Below are positions 8,577-17,328 of a stretch of 64,000 nt of DNA, in pieces. The notes under the pieces were generated by a model. It saw only the letters and a program-made list of their open reading frames with translations. It was not told the DNA's origin and made no database searches. The DNA is from Novosphingobium lentum NBRC 107847. GTDB taxonomy: Bacteria > Pseudomonadota > Alphaproteobacteria > Sphingomonadales > Sphingomonadaceae. Position numbers and translations under genes: made by a program. The stretch covers positions 237,614 to 301,613 of the forward strand of contig NZ_BCTW01000001.1 of assembly GCF_001590965.1 (NCBI RefSeq), written 5' to 3'. Position 1 is the first letter of the stretch. Each line of letters begins with the position of its first letter.

Positions 8577-9206
8577 TCAGCTGCCGATGTAGACGCGCTT
8601 GTCGTGCACGCGCTTGTGGCGCACCGGCGGGCGGCGCTTGATCGTGCGCCAGCGGCCGGGGGTCGTGACGTATTCCACGGTCGTGGTCGTCGTCTCGACG
8701 CACGGCGTCTGCTGCTGGACGACGGGCTGCGGCGCATAGCCCTGGTCGCGGTAGCCGGGCCCGTAGCCGGTGTAGCGATCGAGGTAATCCTCGCAGTAAT
8801 CCGAGCGTTCGCGGCGATGCGAGGCGCTGACCGTGCGGTCGATGACGCCACCGGCCACCGCGCCGACAGCGGCGCCGGCCACGGTTCCGAGCACGCGGTT
8901 GTCGTCGGCCAGCCGGTTGCCGACCACACCGCCGACGGTGCCGCCGATCAGCGCGCCGATCAGTCCGCGCCGGTGGTGGCGGCCTTCGCCCATGCGGTCG
9001 CGACAATCGGCCAGCCAGCCTTCGCGCGCGCGTTCATAGTCTTCGTTCACTGCCGGACCGCCGGCGGCCCATTGGCCGGGGCCGGCCTGGTCGAGCACCG
9101 ACGGCTGGTAGTGGCCGTCGTGCGCCAGCGCGGGAGCGGCGGGCAGGGCCAGCGCAAGCGCCAGAATGGCAGCTGCGGCGGATGGGACGGGTGACAGACG
9201 CGACAT
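8577..9206 (-). CDS. Glycine-zipper 2TM-type exported protein
   Basis: A 209-residue protein with a Sec signal peptide (cleavage probably after APALA). A histidine-rich patch follows, then a glycine-zipper segment (LIGALIGGTVGGVVGNRLA and VLGTVAGAAVGAVAGGVID, about residues 82-122), and a Tyr/Gly and Thr/Val-rich C-terminus. Such proteins (Rcs/SlyB-like) sit in or at the outer membrane; no enzymatic function is known. I chose the ATG at 9206 over the in-frame TTG two codons upstream because an AGGGGA Shine-Dalgarno is correctly spaced to the ATG. Confidence 0.8.
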   Translation of the reverse strand: MSRLSPVPSAAAAILALALALPAAPALAHDGHYQPSVLDQAGPGQWAAGGPAVNEDYERAREGWLADCRDRMGEGRHHRRGLIGALIGGTVGGVVGNRLADDNRVLGTVAGAAVGAVAGGVIDRTVSASHRRERSDYCEDYLDRYTGYGPGYRDQGYAPQPVVQQQTPCVETTTTTVEYVTTPGRWRTIKRRPPVRHKRVHDKRVYIGS

Positions 9207-9352
9207 GGACAATCCCCTGAATGGCCGTGGTGCGCAAACGGATCGCCACCAGACGTTAACCCGCCGTTTAGCATCGCAAGGCGCGCCTATCCATGGTTCC
9301 GACCGGTCTGTTGGCGGGGTGTCCCGATTCGAGGCAGCTATCGCGCGGGTGG

Positions 9353-9835
9353 TCAGATCCGCGTGGCGATGATCGCAGCAAGCGCCTCGATCCCCGCCGC
9401 ATCGTCGGCGTCGAACCGCGCCAGCTCCGGACTGTCGAGATCGATGACCGCGATGACCCGGGCGCCTTGCACCACCGGCACCACCAGTTCCGATGCGCTG
9501 TCCGCATCGCAGGCGATGTGGCCTTCAAACGCATGGACATCGCGCACCAGCTGGGTTTCCCCGCTCGCCGCAGCGGCGCCACACACGCCTGCGCCGAGCG
9601 CAATGCGGATGCACGCCGGCTTGCCGACGAATGGCCCGAGCACCAGCTCGTCGCCGATCAGGCGGTAGAATCCCGCCCAGTTGAGCTGCGGGACGAACTG
9701 TCCCAGCAGCGCCGCGACGTTGGCCATGTTGGCTACCGCATCGGGTTCGCCTTCGGTGATCGCGGCAGCGGCTTGCGCCAGTTCGCGGTACAGTTCGGGT
9801 TTGGGCTGGCCGGTGGTGGGGGCGAATGTGTACAT
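9353..9835 (-). CDS. msrC: Free methionine-(R)-sulfoxide reductase (GAF domain)
   Basis: A 160-residue single-GAF-domain enzyme that reduces free L-methionine-(R)-sulfoxide using thioredoxin-type reductants. All three redox cysteines of the family are present: Cys75 in GKPACIRI, Cys85 in GAGVCG and Cys109 in GHIACDA. The substrate pocket motif NWAGFY is at 52-57. The length is normal. It is cytoplasmic, with no signal peptide. It diverges from the sugar dehydrogenase gene across a 141-bp gap. The symbol follows E. coli usage; fRMsr is an equivalent name. Confidence 0.9.
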   Translation of the reverse strand: MYTFAPTTGQPKPELYRELAQAAAAITEGEPDAVANMANVAALLGQFVPQLNWAGFYRLIGDELVLGPFVGKPACIRIALGAGVCGAAAASGETQLVRDVHAFEGHIACDADSASELVVPVVQGARVIAVIDLDSPELARFDADDAAGIEALAAIIATRI

Positions 9836-9976
9836 CGCGCCACCCTAGCCGCCCGGCGCCGCAAAGTCGAAGCCGGGCTGCCCCATGGTGCCGCTAGCCA
9901 CGGCGGACACCCGCGCGCCGCGCAACATTTTGCAAGCACCATTGCCGACGGCCCGCCATCTTCCTACGTTCGCCCG

Positions 9977-11434
9977 ATGACCAAGCTTCGCAAGACCCTG
10001 CTCTCGATATTCGTGGCCATCATCGCGTTCGTGGCGATCATGGCGTTCCTGCTGCGCGGCGATGCGGCGCAGCAAACGCTCGCCGAAACCAGCGGGCCTA
10101 AACCGGTGCTGGTCGATCCCGATGCACAGACCATCCCGACGGTCGGTACGGCCGATCCGATCGGCTGGCAGGCGGGCGAGGCGCCGGTTGCCGCACAAGG
10201 CCTGACGGTCACGCGGTTTGCCGACGGGCTGGAGCATCCGCGCACCATCCTCACCCTGCCCAATGGCGATGTGCTGGCCGCCGAAACCAACGGCCCGGCC
10301 AGTGGTGCCAGCGGGATCACCGGGATGGTCGAGAAGTACCTGATGAAGAAGGTCGGCGCGGGCGGCGTCTCGCCCAACAAGCTGGTGTTGCTGCGCGATG
10401 CCAACGGTGATGGCGTGGCCGAACAGCGCTTCGTGCTGAGCAACCCGGCGCTCCATTCCCCGTTCGGCATGGCCTGGCGCGACGGGCGGCTGTACGTCGC
10501 CAACACCGATGCGGTGCTGTCGTTTCCTTATGCGCTGGGCGACACCACGCTGTCGGGCACACCGGAAAAGCTGATGGACCTGCCCGGGGCGGGCCGCCAC
10601 TGGGCGCGCAACCTGCTGTTGAACCCCGAGGGCACGCTGCTTTACGTCACCATCGGCTCCGGCACGGATCACGCCGAAAACGGCATCGAGCAGGAAAAGG
10701 GCCGCGCCGCGATCTTCGAGTACGATTTCGCCAAGAAGCGCTCACGCGAATATGCGGCGGGGCTGCGCAATCCCAACGGGCTCGACTGGAATCCCAACAG
10801 CGGCGAGCTGTGGACCACGGTCAACGAACGCGACATGCTGGGGTCGGACCTCGTGCCCGATTACCTCACCAACGTGCCGTCGGGCGTGCAGTACGGCTGG
10901 CCGTGGGTGTACTGGAAGAACCACCTCGACGACCGGGTCAGTGCGCCGATCCCCGAATTCTTCACCGAATATACGCGCAAGCCCGAATACGGCCTTGGCG
11001 CACACGTCGCCGCGCTCGGCCTGGCGTTTTCGCGCGGCGGCAACGTGATGGGCCCGCGCTTTGCCAGCGGCGCGTTCATCGCCCGGCACGGATCGTGGAA
11101 CCGCAGGCCGCTGTCGGGCTACGACGTCGTGTTCGTCGGCTTCGACCACCTCGGCAATGCCCTGCCCGCGCCGCCGGTTCCGGTGCTCACCGGGTTCCTC
11201 ACCAAGGATGGCGCGGCGCATGGCCGCCCGACGTGGGTCGGTTTCGCGCGCGACGGCGCACTGCTGGTCAGCGATGATGTCGGCGGGGTGATCTGGCGCG
11301 TGGTGGCGCCCGGCGCGGTTCCCGCACCCTCGATCGTGCCGACCAAGTCCGATCGCGCGCCGGTCCAGCCCAAGCTCCATGGCACGATCGCTGCGCCCGC
11401 GCCGGATTCGGACTTGCTCAAGGGCCAGCAATAG
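9977..11434 (+). CDS. Membrane-anchored PQQ-type sugar (sorbosone/glucose) dehydrogenase
   Basis: A 485-residue protein with one N-terminal membrane anchor (about residues 9-28) and a long beta-propeller domain of the glucose/sorbosone dehydrogenase family, facing the periplasm. Family features visible are GLEHPRTILTLPNGDVLAAETN, the HSPFGMAWRDGRLYVANTD blade, GLRNPNGLDWNP, and a C-terminal FIARHGSWNRRPLSGYDVVFV segment. Members use soluble PQQ as cofactor, but no PQQ synthesis gene is in the window. The ATG at 9977 is chosen because it starts directly before the anchor; the open frame upstream is antisense to the fRMsr gene. Confidence 0.82.
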   Translation: MTKLRKTLLSIFVAIIAFVAIMAFLLRGDAAQQTLAETSGPKPVLVDPDAQTIPTVGTADPIGWQAGEAPVAAQGLTVTRFADGLEHPRTILTLPNGDVLAAETNGPASGASGITGMVEKYLMKKVGAGGVSPNKLVLLRDANGDGVAEQRFVLSNPALHSPFGMAWRDGRLYVANTDAVLSFPYALGDTTLSGTPEKLMDLPGAGRHWARNLLLNPEGTLLYVTIGSGTDHAENGIEQEKGRAAIFEYDFAKKRSREYAAGLRNPNGLDWNPNSGELWTTVNERDMLGSDLVPDYLTNVPSGVQYGWPWVYWKNHLDDRVSAPIPEFFTEYTRKPEYGLGAHVAALGLAFSRGGNVMGPRFASGAFIARHGSWNRRPLSGYDVVFVGFDHLGNALPAPPVPVLTGFLTKDGAAHGRPTWVGFARDGALLVSDDVGGVIWRVVAPGAVPAPSIVPTKSDRAPVQPKLHGTIAAPAPDSDLLKGQQ

Positions 11435-11491
11435 ACATCTTTTCCGACTATCGTCGGCACGGTGCCGCGCTCCACGCCAATGGACCAAACT

Positions 11492-12325
11492 CTACAGGCT
11501 GCGCCCGGCGCGTCCCGCCAGTTCGTTGACGAACTGCCACGCGACGCGGCCCGATCGCGCGCCGCGCCGTTTCGACCATTCGAGCGCGGCCGGTTCGTCC
11601 CACGACAGGCCATGGTGCGTCGCATACCCGGTGATGATCGTCAGGTAATCGTCCTGGCTGCAGTTGTGGAACCCCAGCGACAGGCCGAACCGGTCGGCCA
11701 GCGCCAACCGGTCATCCACCGCATCGCGCGGGTTGATCGGATCGTCCTGTTCGCTCGCGTGGCGTTCGACGATGGCGCGGCGGTTCGATGTGACCGCAAG
11801 CCGCACGTTGGCGGGGCGGGCTTCGACGCCGCCCTCCAGCCAGCTGCGCAAGGCGCGCGCCGTCGTCGAATCGCCCGCGTCGAAACCCAGATCGTCGAGG
11901 AACACCAGGAAGCGGCGATCGACTGTGCCCAGCGTGGAGAACAGCCGGGCCAGCCCCGCTTCGGGCACCGCCTGCACCAGCGCGATGCTGCCCGGAGCTT
12001 CGGCTTGCGCGGCCACGATCGCCGCGCGCAGCAGCGCCGACTTGCCCATGCCGCGCGCGCCCCACAGCAGCATGTCATGCGCCGCGGCACCGCTGGCGAG
12101 CCGCGTCACGTTCTCCGCGACGGACTGCTTCTGCGCCGCGATGCCCTGCATCAGTGCCAGCGGCGGCGCATCGAGCCGGGCCACGCCCCGCGCGGAACTT
12201 CCGTCCCAGACATAGGCCGGGTGGGCCAGCCAATCGACCGGAGCCACCGGCGGTGGCGCGATCCGTTCGAGCGCAGCTGCGATCCGCGCCAGCGGATCGC
12301 CCTGATCGGGCACGGCGTCGCTCAT
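11492..12325 (-). CDS. DUF815-family ATPase
   Basis: A 277-residue P-loop ATPase. The Walker A motif GARGMGKS lies around residue 91 and a Walker B-like FLVFLDDLGFD follows. The TSNRR segment, the long helical C-terminus and the overall order match the DUF815 AAA-like family, whose role is not established. The start codon overlaps the stop of the upstream acyl-CoA dehydrogenase gene (ATGA), so translation is coupled. The first 60 residues are family-variable. Confidence 0.85.
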   Translation of the reverse strand: MSDAVPDQGDPLARIAAALERIAPPPVAPVDWLAHPAYVWDGSSARGVARLDAPPLALMQGIAAQKQSVAENVTRLASGAAAHDMLLWGARGMGKSALLRAAIVAAQAEAPGSIALVQAVPEAGLARLFSTLGTVDRRFLVFLDDLGFDAGDSTTARALRSWLEGGVEARPANVRLAVTSNRRAIVERHASEQDDPINPRDAVDDRLALADRFGLSLGFHNCSQDDYLTIITGYATHHGLSWDEPAALEWSKRRGARSGRVAWQFVNELAGRAGRSL

Positions 12326-14049
12326 GCGGTCAGCGCGGCCGCGTCGAGTTCGTAAAGCAGCGCCGCGCCCGCCATGGCCGAGTTGGACAGGCCGCGCGCC
12401 TCGGGCGCGATCTGCTCGTTGAAGAACCGCGCCACGACCTGCTTGGTCGGACTGTCGCTCGCCTGCGCCTGCCGCAGCAACTGCCATCCCGCCACCGCCA
12501 CCGCGCACATCGTGGTGAACGGCACCGCGCCCGCCAGCCGATCGTCGAGCGAGGCACTTTCCGACATCCACCGGCCAACCGCCGCGCAATCCTGCGCCAG
12601 TTGCGCCAGCTGCGGCACATCGCGGGCGGCAGCGATCACATCGCCCAGCAACGCCTGCAGCACGCCGCCGTTGTCGAACCCCAGCTTGCGCGTGACCAGA
12701 TCGGCCGCCTGGATGCCGTTGGTGCCTTCATAGATCGGGGCGATCCGCGCATCGCGATAATGCTGCGCCGCGCCGGTTTCCTCGATGAAGCCCATGCCGC
12801 CGTGAATCTGGATGCCCAGGCTGGCGACTTCGCAGCCAATGTCCGTGCCCCACGCCTTCAGCATCGGCACCAGCGTTTCGGCGCGCATTTGTGCCGCCGC
12901 GTCACCGAGCGAGCCGCGATCGACTTGGCCTGCGGTGTAGTACAGCAACGCCCGCGATCCTTCGGTCAGCGCGCGCATCCGCAGCAGCATGCGCCGCACA
13001 TCGGGGTGCTCGGCAATCGGCACCGACGCCTTGTCGGCCGATCCGGCGCGCGGCGACTGCACACGGTCGCGCGCGAACGCCTGCGCCTGTTGCAACGCCC
13101 GCTCGGCAATCTGCACGCCCTGGCTGCCGACGTTGATCCGTGCCGAGTTCATCATCGTGAACATCGCCTTCAGGCCCTCGTTCTCGTGCCCGATCAGCTC
13201 GCCGATGCAGTCACCCCCGCCGCTGCCGTCGCCATAGCTCATCACGCACGTGGGCGAGGCGTTGATGCCCAGCTTGTGCTCGATCGAGACGCAGCGCAGG
13301 TCGTTGCGCGGGCCCGGGGAGCCATCGGCCATGAGCAGGTACTTGGGCACGATGAACAACGAAATGCCGCGCGATCCCGCAGGCGCGCCGGGCGTGCGCG
13401 CCAGCACGAGGTGGACGATGTTGCCGGCAAGGTCGTGCTCGCCGAAGGTGATGAAAATCTTGGTGCCGGCAACGCGGTACTTGCCCGCGTGCGGCCCGTC
13501 CGTGATCGGCGTCGCGGTGGTGCGCAAGGCGCCGACGTCGCTGCCCGCCTGCGGTTCGGTCAGGTTCATCGTGCCCGACCATTCGCCCGTGATCAGCTTG
13601 GGCAGATAGCTGGCCTTCTGGTCGGCACTGCCATGGTGGGCGATCGCCTCGATCGCGCCGACGGTCAGCATCGGCAGCAAAGTGAAGCCCATGTTGGCCG
13701 CGCCCAGCGTTTCGAGCACGCATGTCGCCAGCGTGAACGGCAGGCCCTGTCCGCCGAAGTCGACCGGCCCGGCGATGGAGCCCCAGCCTTGTTCGACGAA
13801 CTGGTGGTACGCTTGCGCGAAACCGTCGGGCAGCGTGACCACGCCATTGGCCAGCAGCGCTCCCTGCTTGTCGCCGATGCGGTTGAGCGGGGCGAATTCG
13901 CCCGCCGCCAGCGCGCCGATCCCTTCGGCGATGGCCGCCACCATATCCGGCGTCGCGGCGGCAAAGCGCTCGTTCTGCGCCAGATCGTCGATGCCGGCGC
14001 ACACGCGCATGGCAAGGACCTGGTCTGCGGTGGGCGGCGTGAAGTCCAT
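12322..14049 (-). CDS. Acyl-CoA dehydrogenase, DmdC-like (extra C-terminal domain)
   Basis: A 575-residue acyl-CoA dehydrogenase, about 190 residues longer than the standard form because of an added C-terminal helical domain. This is the architecture of DmdC (3-methylmercaptopropionyl-CoA dehydrogenase) and related enzymes. Motifs visible are LTEPQAGSDVGALRTTA, HGGMGFIEETGAAQHYRDARI and PIYEGTNGIQAADL, in which Glu441 is the catalytic base. No other dmd genes are nearby, so a role in DMSP breakdown is not implied; many such proteins act on other acyl-CoAs. I chose the ATG at 14049 (MDFTPPTADQ) as the family-typical N-terminus. It diverges from the Sua5 gene. Confidence 0.88.
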   Translation of the reverse strand: MDFTPPTADQVLAMRVCAGIDDLAQNERFAAATPDMVAAIAEGIGALAAGEFAPLNRIGDKQGALLANGVVTLPDGFAQAYHQFVEQGWGSIAGPVDFGGQGLPFTLATCVLETLGAANMGFTLLPMLTVGAIEAIAHHGSADQKASYLPKLITGEWSGTMNLTEPQAGSDVGALRTTATPITDGPHAGKYRVAGTKIFITFGEHDLAGNIVHLVLARTPGAPAGSRGISLFIVPKYLLMADGSPGPRNDLRCVSIEHKLGINASPTCVMSYGDGSGGGDCIGELIGHENEGLKAMFTMMNSARINVGSQGVQIAERALQQAQAFARDRVQSPRAGSADKASVPIAEHPDVRRMLLRMRALTEGSRALLYYTAGQVDRGSLGDAAAQMRAETLVPMLKAWGTDIGCEVASLGIQIHGGMGFIEETGAAQHYRDARIAPIYEGTNGIQAADLVTRKLGFDNGGVLQALLGDVIAAARDVPQLAQLAQDCAAVGRWMSESASLDDRLAGAVPFTTMCAVAVAGWQLLRQAQASDSPTKQVVARFFNEQIAPEARGLSNSAMAGAALLYELDAAALTA

Positions 14050-14095
14050 GTACGTTTTCCTTGGCAGTGCTCGCCGCGCGCTATAGCGGCAAGCC

Positions 14096-15055
14096 ATGCC
14101 CGCGACAAAGCCCGAGAATGTCATGCCTGCAAGCGCAGACGGGATCGCCGCTGCGGTGCGTATCATCGCGGCGGGGGGTACGGTCGCGGTGCCCACCGAG
14201 ACGGTCTACGGGCTCGCCGCGCGGGCTGACAGCGATGCGGCGGTGGCGGAGATTTACCGCGCCAAGGGCCGCCCCGATTTCAATCCGCTGATCGTGCATG
14301 TGCCCGATCTCGCCGCGGCCGAACGGCTGGCCCTGTTCGACGGCACGGCGCGCGCGCTGGCGGCGGTATTCTGGCCCGGCGCGCTGACCATGGTGCTGCC
14401 GCGCCGGGCCGCTGCGCCGCTGGCTGCGGCCGTGAGCGCTGGGTTGCCCACCGTGGCGCTGCGTTGCCCGGCGCATGCCGTGATGCAGGCGCTGCTGCGC
14501 GAATGCGGACTGCCGCTGGCGGCGCCGTCGGCCAATCGCAGCGGCGGGGTCAGCCCGACCAGCGCCGCGCACGTGATCGCTTCGCTCGGCGACCGGGTGG
14601 GGCTGGTGCTTGATGACGGGGAGACGGCGCAAGGCATCGAATCGACCATCGTCGCGGTGCGGCCCGGCGGTGGCTGGTCGATCCTGCGGCCCGGTCCGAT
14701 CGGGGAGACGCAACTCGCGGAGGTGATTGGCACGCGGCCTGACGCTGGGGCAGTTGCGGGCGGGGAAGCGTCGATCGAGGCTCCCGGCCAGCTCGCGAGC
14801 CACTATGCGCCGGGCAAACCGGTGAGGCTGGATGCGACGCGGGCCGATGCCGATGAATTTCTCATCGGCTTCGGCGGTGTGGCGGGCCACGTCTCGCTAT
14901 CGACGGCGGGCGATCTGGCGCAGGCGGCGGCGCGGCTTTACGCCTGTCTCCACCTTGCCGCCGATGCCGCGCAGCCGCGCATTGCCGTGGCACCGATCCC
15001 CGCCGAGGGCATCGGCATCGCGATCAACGACCGGCTGGGGCGGGCGGCGGCCTGA
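14096..15055 (+). CDS. tsaC: Threonylcarbamoyl-AMP synthase, long Sua5 form
   Basis: A 319-residue enzyme that makes threonylcarbamoyl-AMP from threonine, bicarbonate and ATP, the first step of t6A37 in tRNAs. The N-terminal YrdC domain contains VPTETVYGLAARAD, KGRPDFNPLIVHV and SANRSGGVSPT. A C-terminal Sua5 domain follows (SHYAPGKPVRLD, about residue 235 on), so it is the long Sua5 type, not the short TsaC. The first ATG (14096) is used; a second in-frame ATG is nine codons on. It is 46 bp from the divergent acyl-CoA dehydrogenase gene. Confidence 0.93.
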   Translation: MPATKPENVMPASADGIAAAVRIIAAGGTVAVPTETVYGLAARADSDAAVAEIYRAKGRPDFNPLIVHVPDLAAAERLALFDGTARALAAVFWPGALTMVLPRRAAAPLAAAVSAGLPTVALRCPAHAVMQALLRECGLPLAAPSANRSGGVSPTSAAHVIASLGDRVGLVLDDGETAQGIESTIVAVRPGGGWSILRPGPIGETQLAEVIGTRPDAGAVAGGEASIEAPGQLASHYAPGKPVRLDATRADADEFLIGFGGVAGHVSLSTAGDLAQAAARLYACLHLAADAAQPRIAVAPIPAEGIGIAINDRLGRAAA

Positions 15056-15136
15056 AGTTGGCGGTGGAGCGCGACGGCTGTTGCTTGGTCCAACCAACCA
15101 CCGCTCCTGTCGAGACGTATGGCGCAACCGGTGACC

Positions 15137-15178
15137 TTGAGCCGGCATCCCGCGACTTCGTTCGGGATGAGCGGGAGA
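15137..15178. repeat. Intergenic palindromic repeat, GAGCGAAGTCG family, copy 2
   Basis: The stretch around 15153-15177 (CGACTTCGTTCGGGATGAGC) is a near copy of the arm seen at 2.7 kb. Only one clear arm remains, preceded by a short CCGGCATCCCG stretch that can fold against it. It lies between convergent genes. Confidence 0.55.
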
Positions 15179-15196
15179 CGACAAATTTATTGATGT

Positions 15197-15547
15197 TCAG
15201 CGCGGCTCGTACGGCACCGAGGGCGACATTTGCGCCATCTGGTCGCGCAGTTCCTCGGATTCCGCGCAGGCCGAGCGGTTGCCGTCGCGGCACTTGTTGC
15301 TGGCCTTGCGATACTGGCGGTCGAGCGCGCCATAGCGCTCCTCGCGGCGGCGGACTTCGCGTCCGCGCTTCTGGTCGGATTCGGCCTGGCTGGTGGTCAG
15401 GTGATCATAAGTGCCGCCGACCACTCCAACGGTCTTGCTGGCGGCATGCACCGGCAGCGTCACCAGGCTGACCGCCGAACTGACGCAACCCGACAGCAGC
15501 AGCGCGGCAGCGCCTGAAGCGACGGCGAGCACGGTCGAACGAATCAT
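15197..15547 (-). CDS. Small putative lipoprotein
   Basis: A 116-residue protein with a signal peptide ending in a lipobox (LLLSGC, Cys22 or so), so probably anchored in a membrane on the periplasmic side. The mature part is mostly charged and helical, rich in Arg/Glu/Asp, with two further cysteines (NKCRDGNRSACAE) that could form a disulfide. I do not recognise a family. The ATG at 15547 is chosen for its signal peptide and an AGGG Shine-Dalgarno nine bases upstream. Confidence 0.75.
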   Translation of the reverse strand: MIRSTVLAVASGAAALLLSGCVSSAVSLVTLPVHAASKTVGVVGGTYDHLTTSQAESDQKRGREVRRREERYGALDRQYRKASNKCRDGNRSACAESEELRDQMAQMSPSVPYEPR

Positions 15548-15666
15548 CGCGGCAATCCCTCGCTTCGGAACGGGCGGTCGGCCCACCCGTCATAGCCGCG
15601 AAGGATTGCGCTACGGTGAATCGGGCGTAGTCAATCGGGCTGGCAGGGAGGCGGGCGGGCGGGGTA

Positions 15667-16404
15667 TCATCCCGGCTCGCACACCAGCTTGCCCGATCCC
15701 ATCGACTGCACCGTGCACTTGGCCCGGCCGCGCACGCGCACTTCGCCCGACCCCATGATGTTGGCCGAAACGTCGCCATCGGACGCGAAGCTGGTGTTGC
15801 CCGATCCGGCGACGTCGACTTTGGCCGATCCCACCGTCAGCCCGATGAGTTCGGCCGCGCCGCTGCCGGCCATGGTGACTTTCAGCGTCTTGGCGTGGCC
15901 GCCCGCGCGCAGGCGGCCCGATCCGGCGACATCGACCTTCAGTTCGTCGGTTTCGATCGACGGCGCATCGACCGTCCCCGATCCGGCAATGGTCACGCGC
16001 GTTTCGGCGCCGGCCAGCGCATCGGCGGTGATCGTGCCGGACCCCGCCATCACCAGGCGGCTGGGTGCGGGCATGGTCACGTGGATGGTGGCGATGCCCG
16101 TTCCGTTCTTCCAGCCGTCGCGGCCGATCCCGAGCTTGCCGTCGTCGAGCACGAACCGCAGGTGGTCCTTGGCTGCTTGGTCGCCATCCACCGTAATCGC
16201 CAGCGTGTCGCCGCGCGTGATCTGCAGGTGATCGGGGCCGAGCAGCGTAACCTCGCCGGGTGCCTTGCCTGACAAGTCGAGCTCGGCAAGCGGCACGCCC
16301 TTGTGCCCGTCCATGTCGAAATTCACGTTGTCGCAACCGCTGGTGGCCACGGCCAGGCCCATCACGGCGATGCCCGCCACGGCGCGCGCCAGATCCTTGA
16401 ACAT
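15667..16404 (-). CDS. DUF2807 (head GIN domain) lipoprotein
   Basis: A 245-residue protein with a signal peptide and lipobox (ATSGC, about residues 20-24), then a repetitive beta-rich domain. The domain repeats the pattern hydrophobic-(A/M)GSG at least seven times (MAGSGTI, IAGSGTV, VAGSGRL, MAGSGAA, VAGSGNT, IMGSGEV, SMGSGKL), as expected of a DUF2807 beta-helix. Its role is unknown; family members are cell-envelope proteins. The ATG at 16404 follows a GGAGAG Shine-Dalgarno. A palindrome lies over the probable -10 region just upstream (16424-16447), suggesting repressor control. Confidence 0.85.
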   Translation of the reverse strand: MFKDLARAVAGIAVMGLAVATSGCDNVNFDMDGHKGVPLAELDLSGKAPGEVTLLGPDHLQITRGDTLAITVDGDQAAKDHLRFVLDDGKLGIGRDGWKNGTGIATIHVTMPAPSRLVMAGSGTITADALAGAETRVTIAGSGTVDAPSIETDELKVDVAGSGRLRAGGHAKTLKVTMAGSGAAELIGLTVGSAKVDVAGSGNTSFASDGDVSANIMGSGEVRVRGRAKCTVQSMGSGKLVCEPG

Positions 16405-16423
16405 CGGAACTCTCCTCAATGTG

Positions 16424-16447
16424 TGTTGCCGATATAATACGGTAACA
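16424..16447. promoter_or_regulatory. Candidate operator/promoter of the DUF2807 gene
   Basis: Arms TGTTGCCG and CGGTAACA (one mismatch) flank an 8-bp ATATAATA. On the minus strand the centre reads TATTAT, a plausible -10, so a bound repressor would block it. The site ends 20 bp upstream of the DUF2807 start. I see no convincing -35. Confidence 0.4.
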
Positions 16448-16507
16448 CGATGAGGGCAATGTCGCTGGTCGATCGGGCGCGGTGGTTTGTAGCGGACACA
16501 CGCCTGC

Positions 16508-17284
16508 TCAGTCGCGCAGTTCGACCCACATCGGCGCGTGGTCGCTCGCCTTCTCGCGGCCGCGATGGTCCTTGTCGACGCCCGCCGCGACCAGCCGGTC
16601 GGCCAGGTCGGGCGAGAGCAGCGCGTGGTCGATGCGAAACCCATGGTCGCGCTGCCATGCGCCTGCCTGGTAATCCCAGAACGTCCACACCCCGCCGCGC
16701 GGGTTCAGCGTGTCGAGCGCGTCGGTCCAGCCATCGTTGAGCAGGCGGCGGTAGGCATCGCGCGAAGCGGGCTGCATCAGTGCGTCACCGGCCATCGCGG
16801 CGGGCGCCCACACGTCCTTGTCCTGGGGAATCACGTTGAAGTCGCCGGTGACGATGACCGGCAGTTCCAGCGCGGCGAGTTCGGCCATCCGCGCGCGCAG
16901 CCGCTCCATCCAGCGCAGCTTGTAGTCGAACTTGGGGCCGGGCAGCGGATTGCCGTTGGGCAGGTAGATGCACACCACGCGCAAGCCGAACACATCGGCC
17001 TCGAGATAGCGGGCGTGCTCGTCCTCGGGCTCGCCGGGCAGGCCGCGAAGCGCTTCGATCGGGGCCACGCCATCGGCGAGGATCGCGACGCCGTTGAAGC
17101 CCTTCTGGCCGTGCCAGATGGCGTGATAGCCGATCTTCTCGAACTCGGCGGCGGGAAAGCCTTCGTCCTGCGTCTTGATCTCCTGCAGGCAGGCGACCGA
17201 CGGGCGCGTTTCCTCAAGCCATTCGAGCAGGCGCGGCAGGCGCGCCTTGATCCCGTTGATGTTGAACGAGGCGACCTTGATCAT
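16508..17284 (-). CDS. xth: Exodeoxyribonuclease III
   Basis: A 258-residue Mg-dependent AP endonuclease and 3'-5' exonuclease of base-excision repair. Catalytic motifs in order are NINGIKAR (residues 8-15), CLQEIKTQD, GDFNVIPQDKDVW, the DHGFRIDHALLSPDL segment and SDHAPMWVEL near the C-terminus. The length is normal. The ATG at 17284 (MIKVASFNINGIKARL) is the family start; the frame upstream overlaps the next gene. It follows the Fe-S carrier gene by 44 bp and is likely in its operon. Confidence 0.95.
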   Translation of the reverse strand: MIKVASFNINGIKARLPRLLEWLEETRPSVACLQEIKTQDEGFPAAEFEKIGYHAIWHGQKGFNGVAILADGVAPIEALRGLPGEPEDEHARYLEADVFGLRVVCIYLPNGNPLPGPKFDYKLRWMERLRARMAELAALELPVIVTGDFNVIPQDKDVWAPAAMAGDALMQPASRDAYRRLLNDGWTDALDTLNPRGGVWTFWDYQAGAWQRDHGFRIDHALLSPDLADRLVAAGVDKDHRGREKASDHAPMWVELRD

Positions 17285-17328
17285 CTGGCGGGCAATCTGT
17301 CGCGAGCAATCACTTGGCGGGCGATCAT

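Noticed and set aside
12322..14049. A DMSP demethylation pathway based on the DmdC-like dehydrogenase
   Set aside because: No dmdA, dmdB or dmdD is present, and DmdC-type dehydrogenases are common with other substrates.
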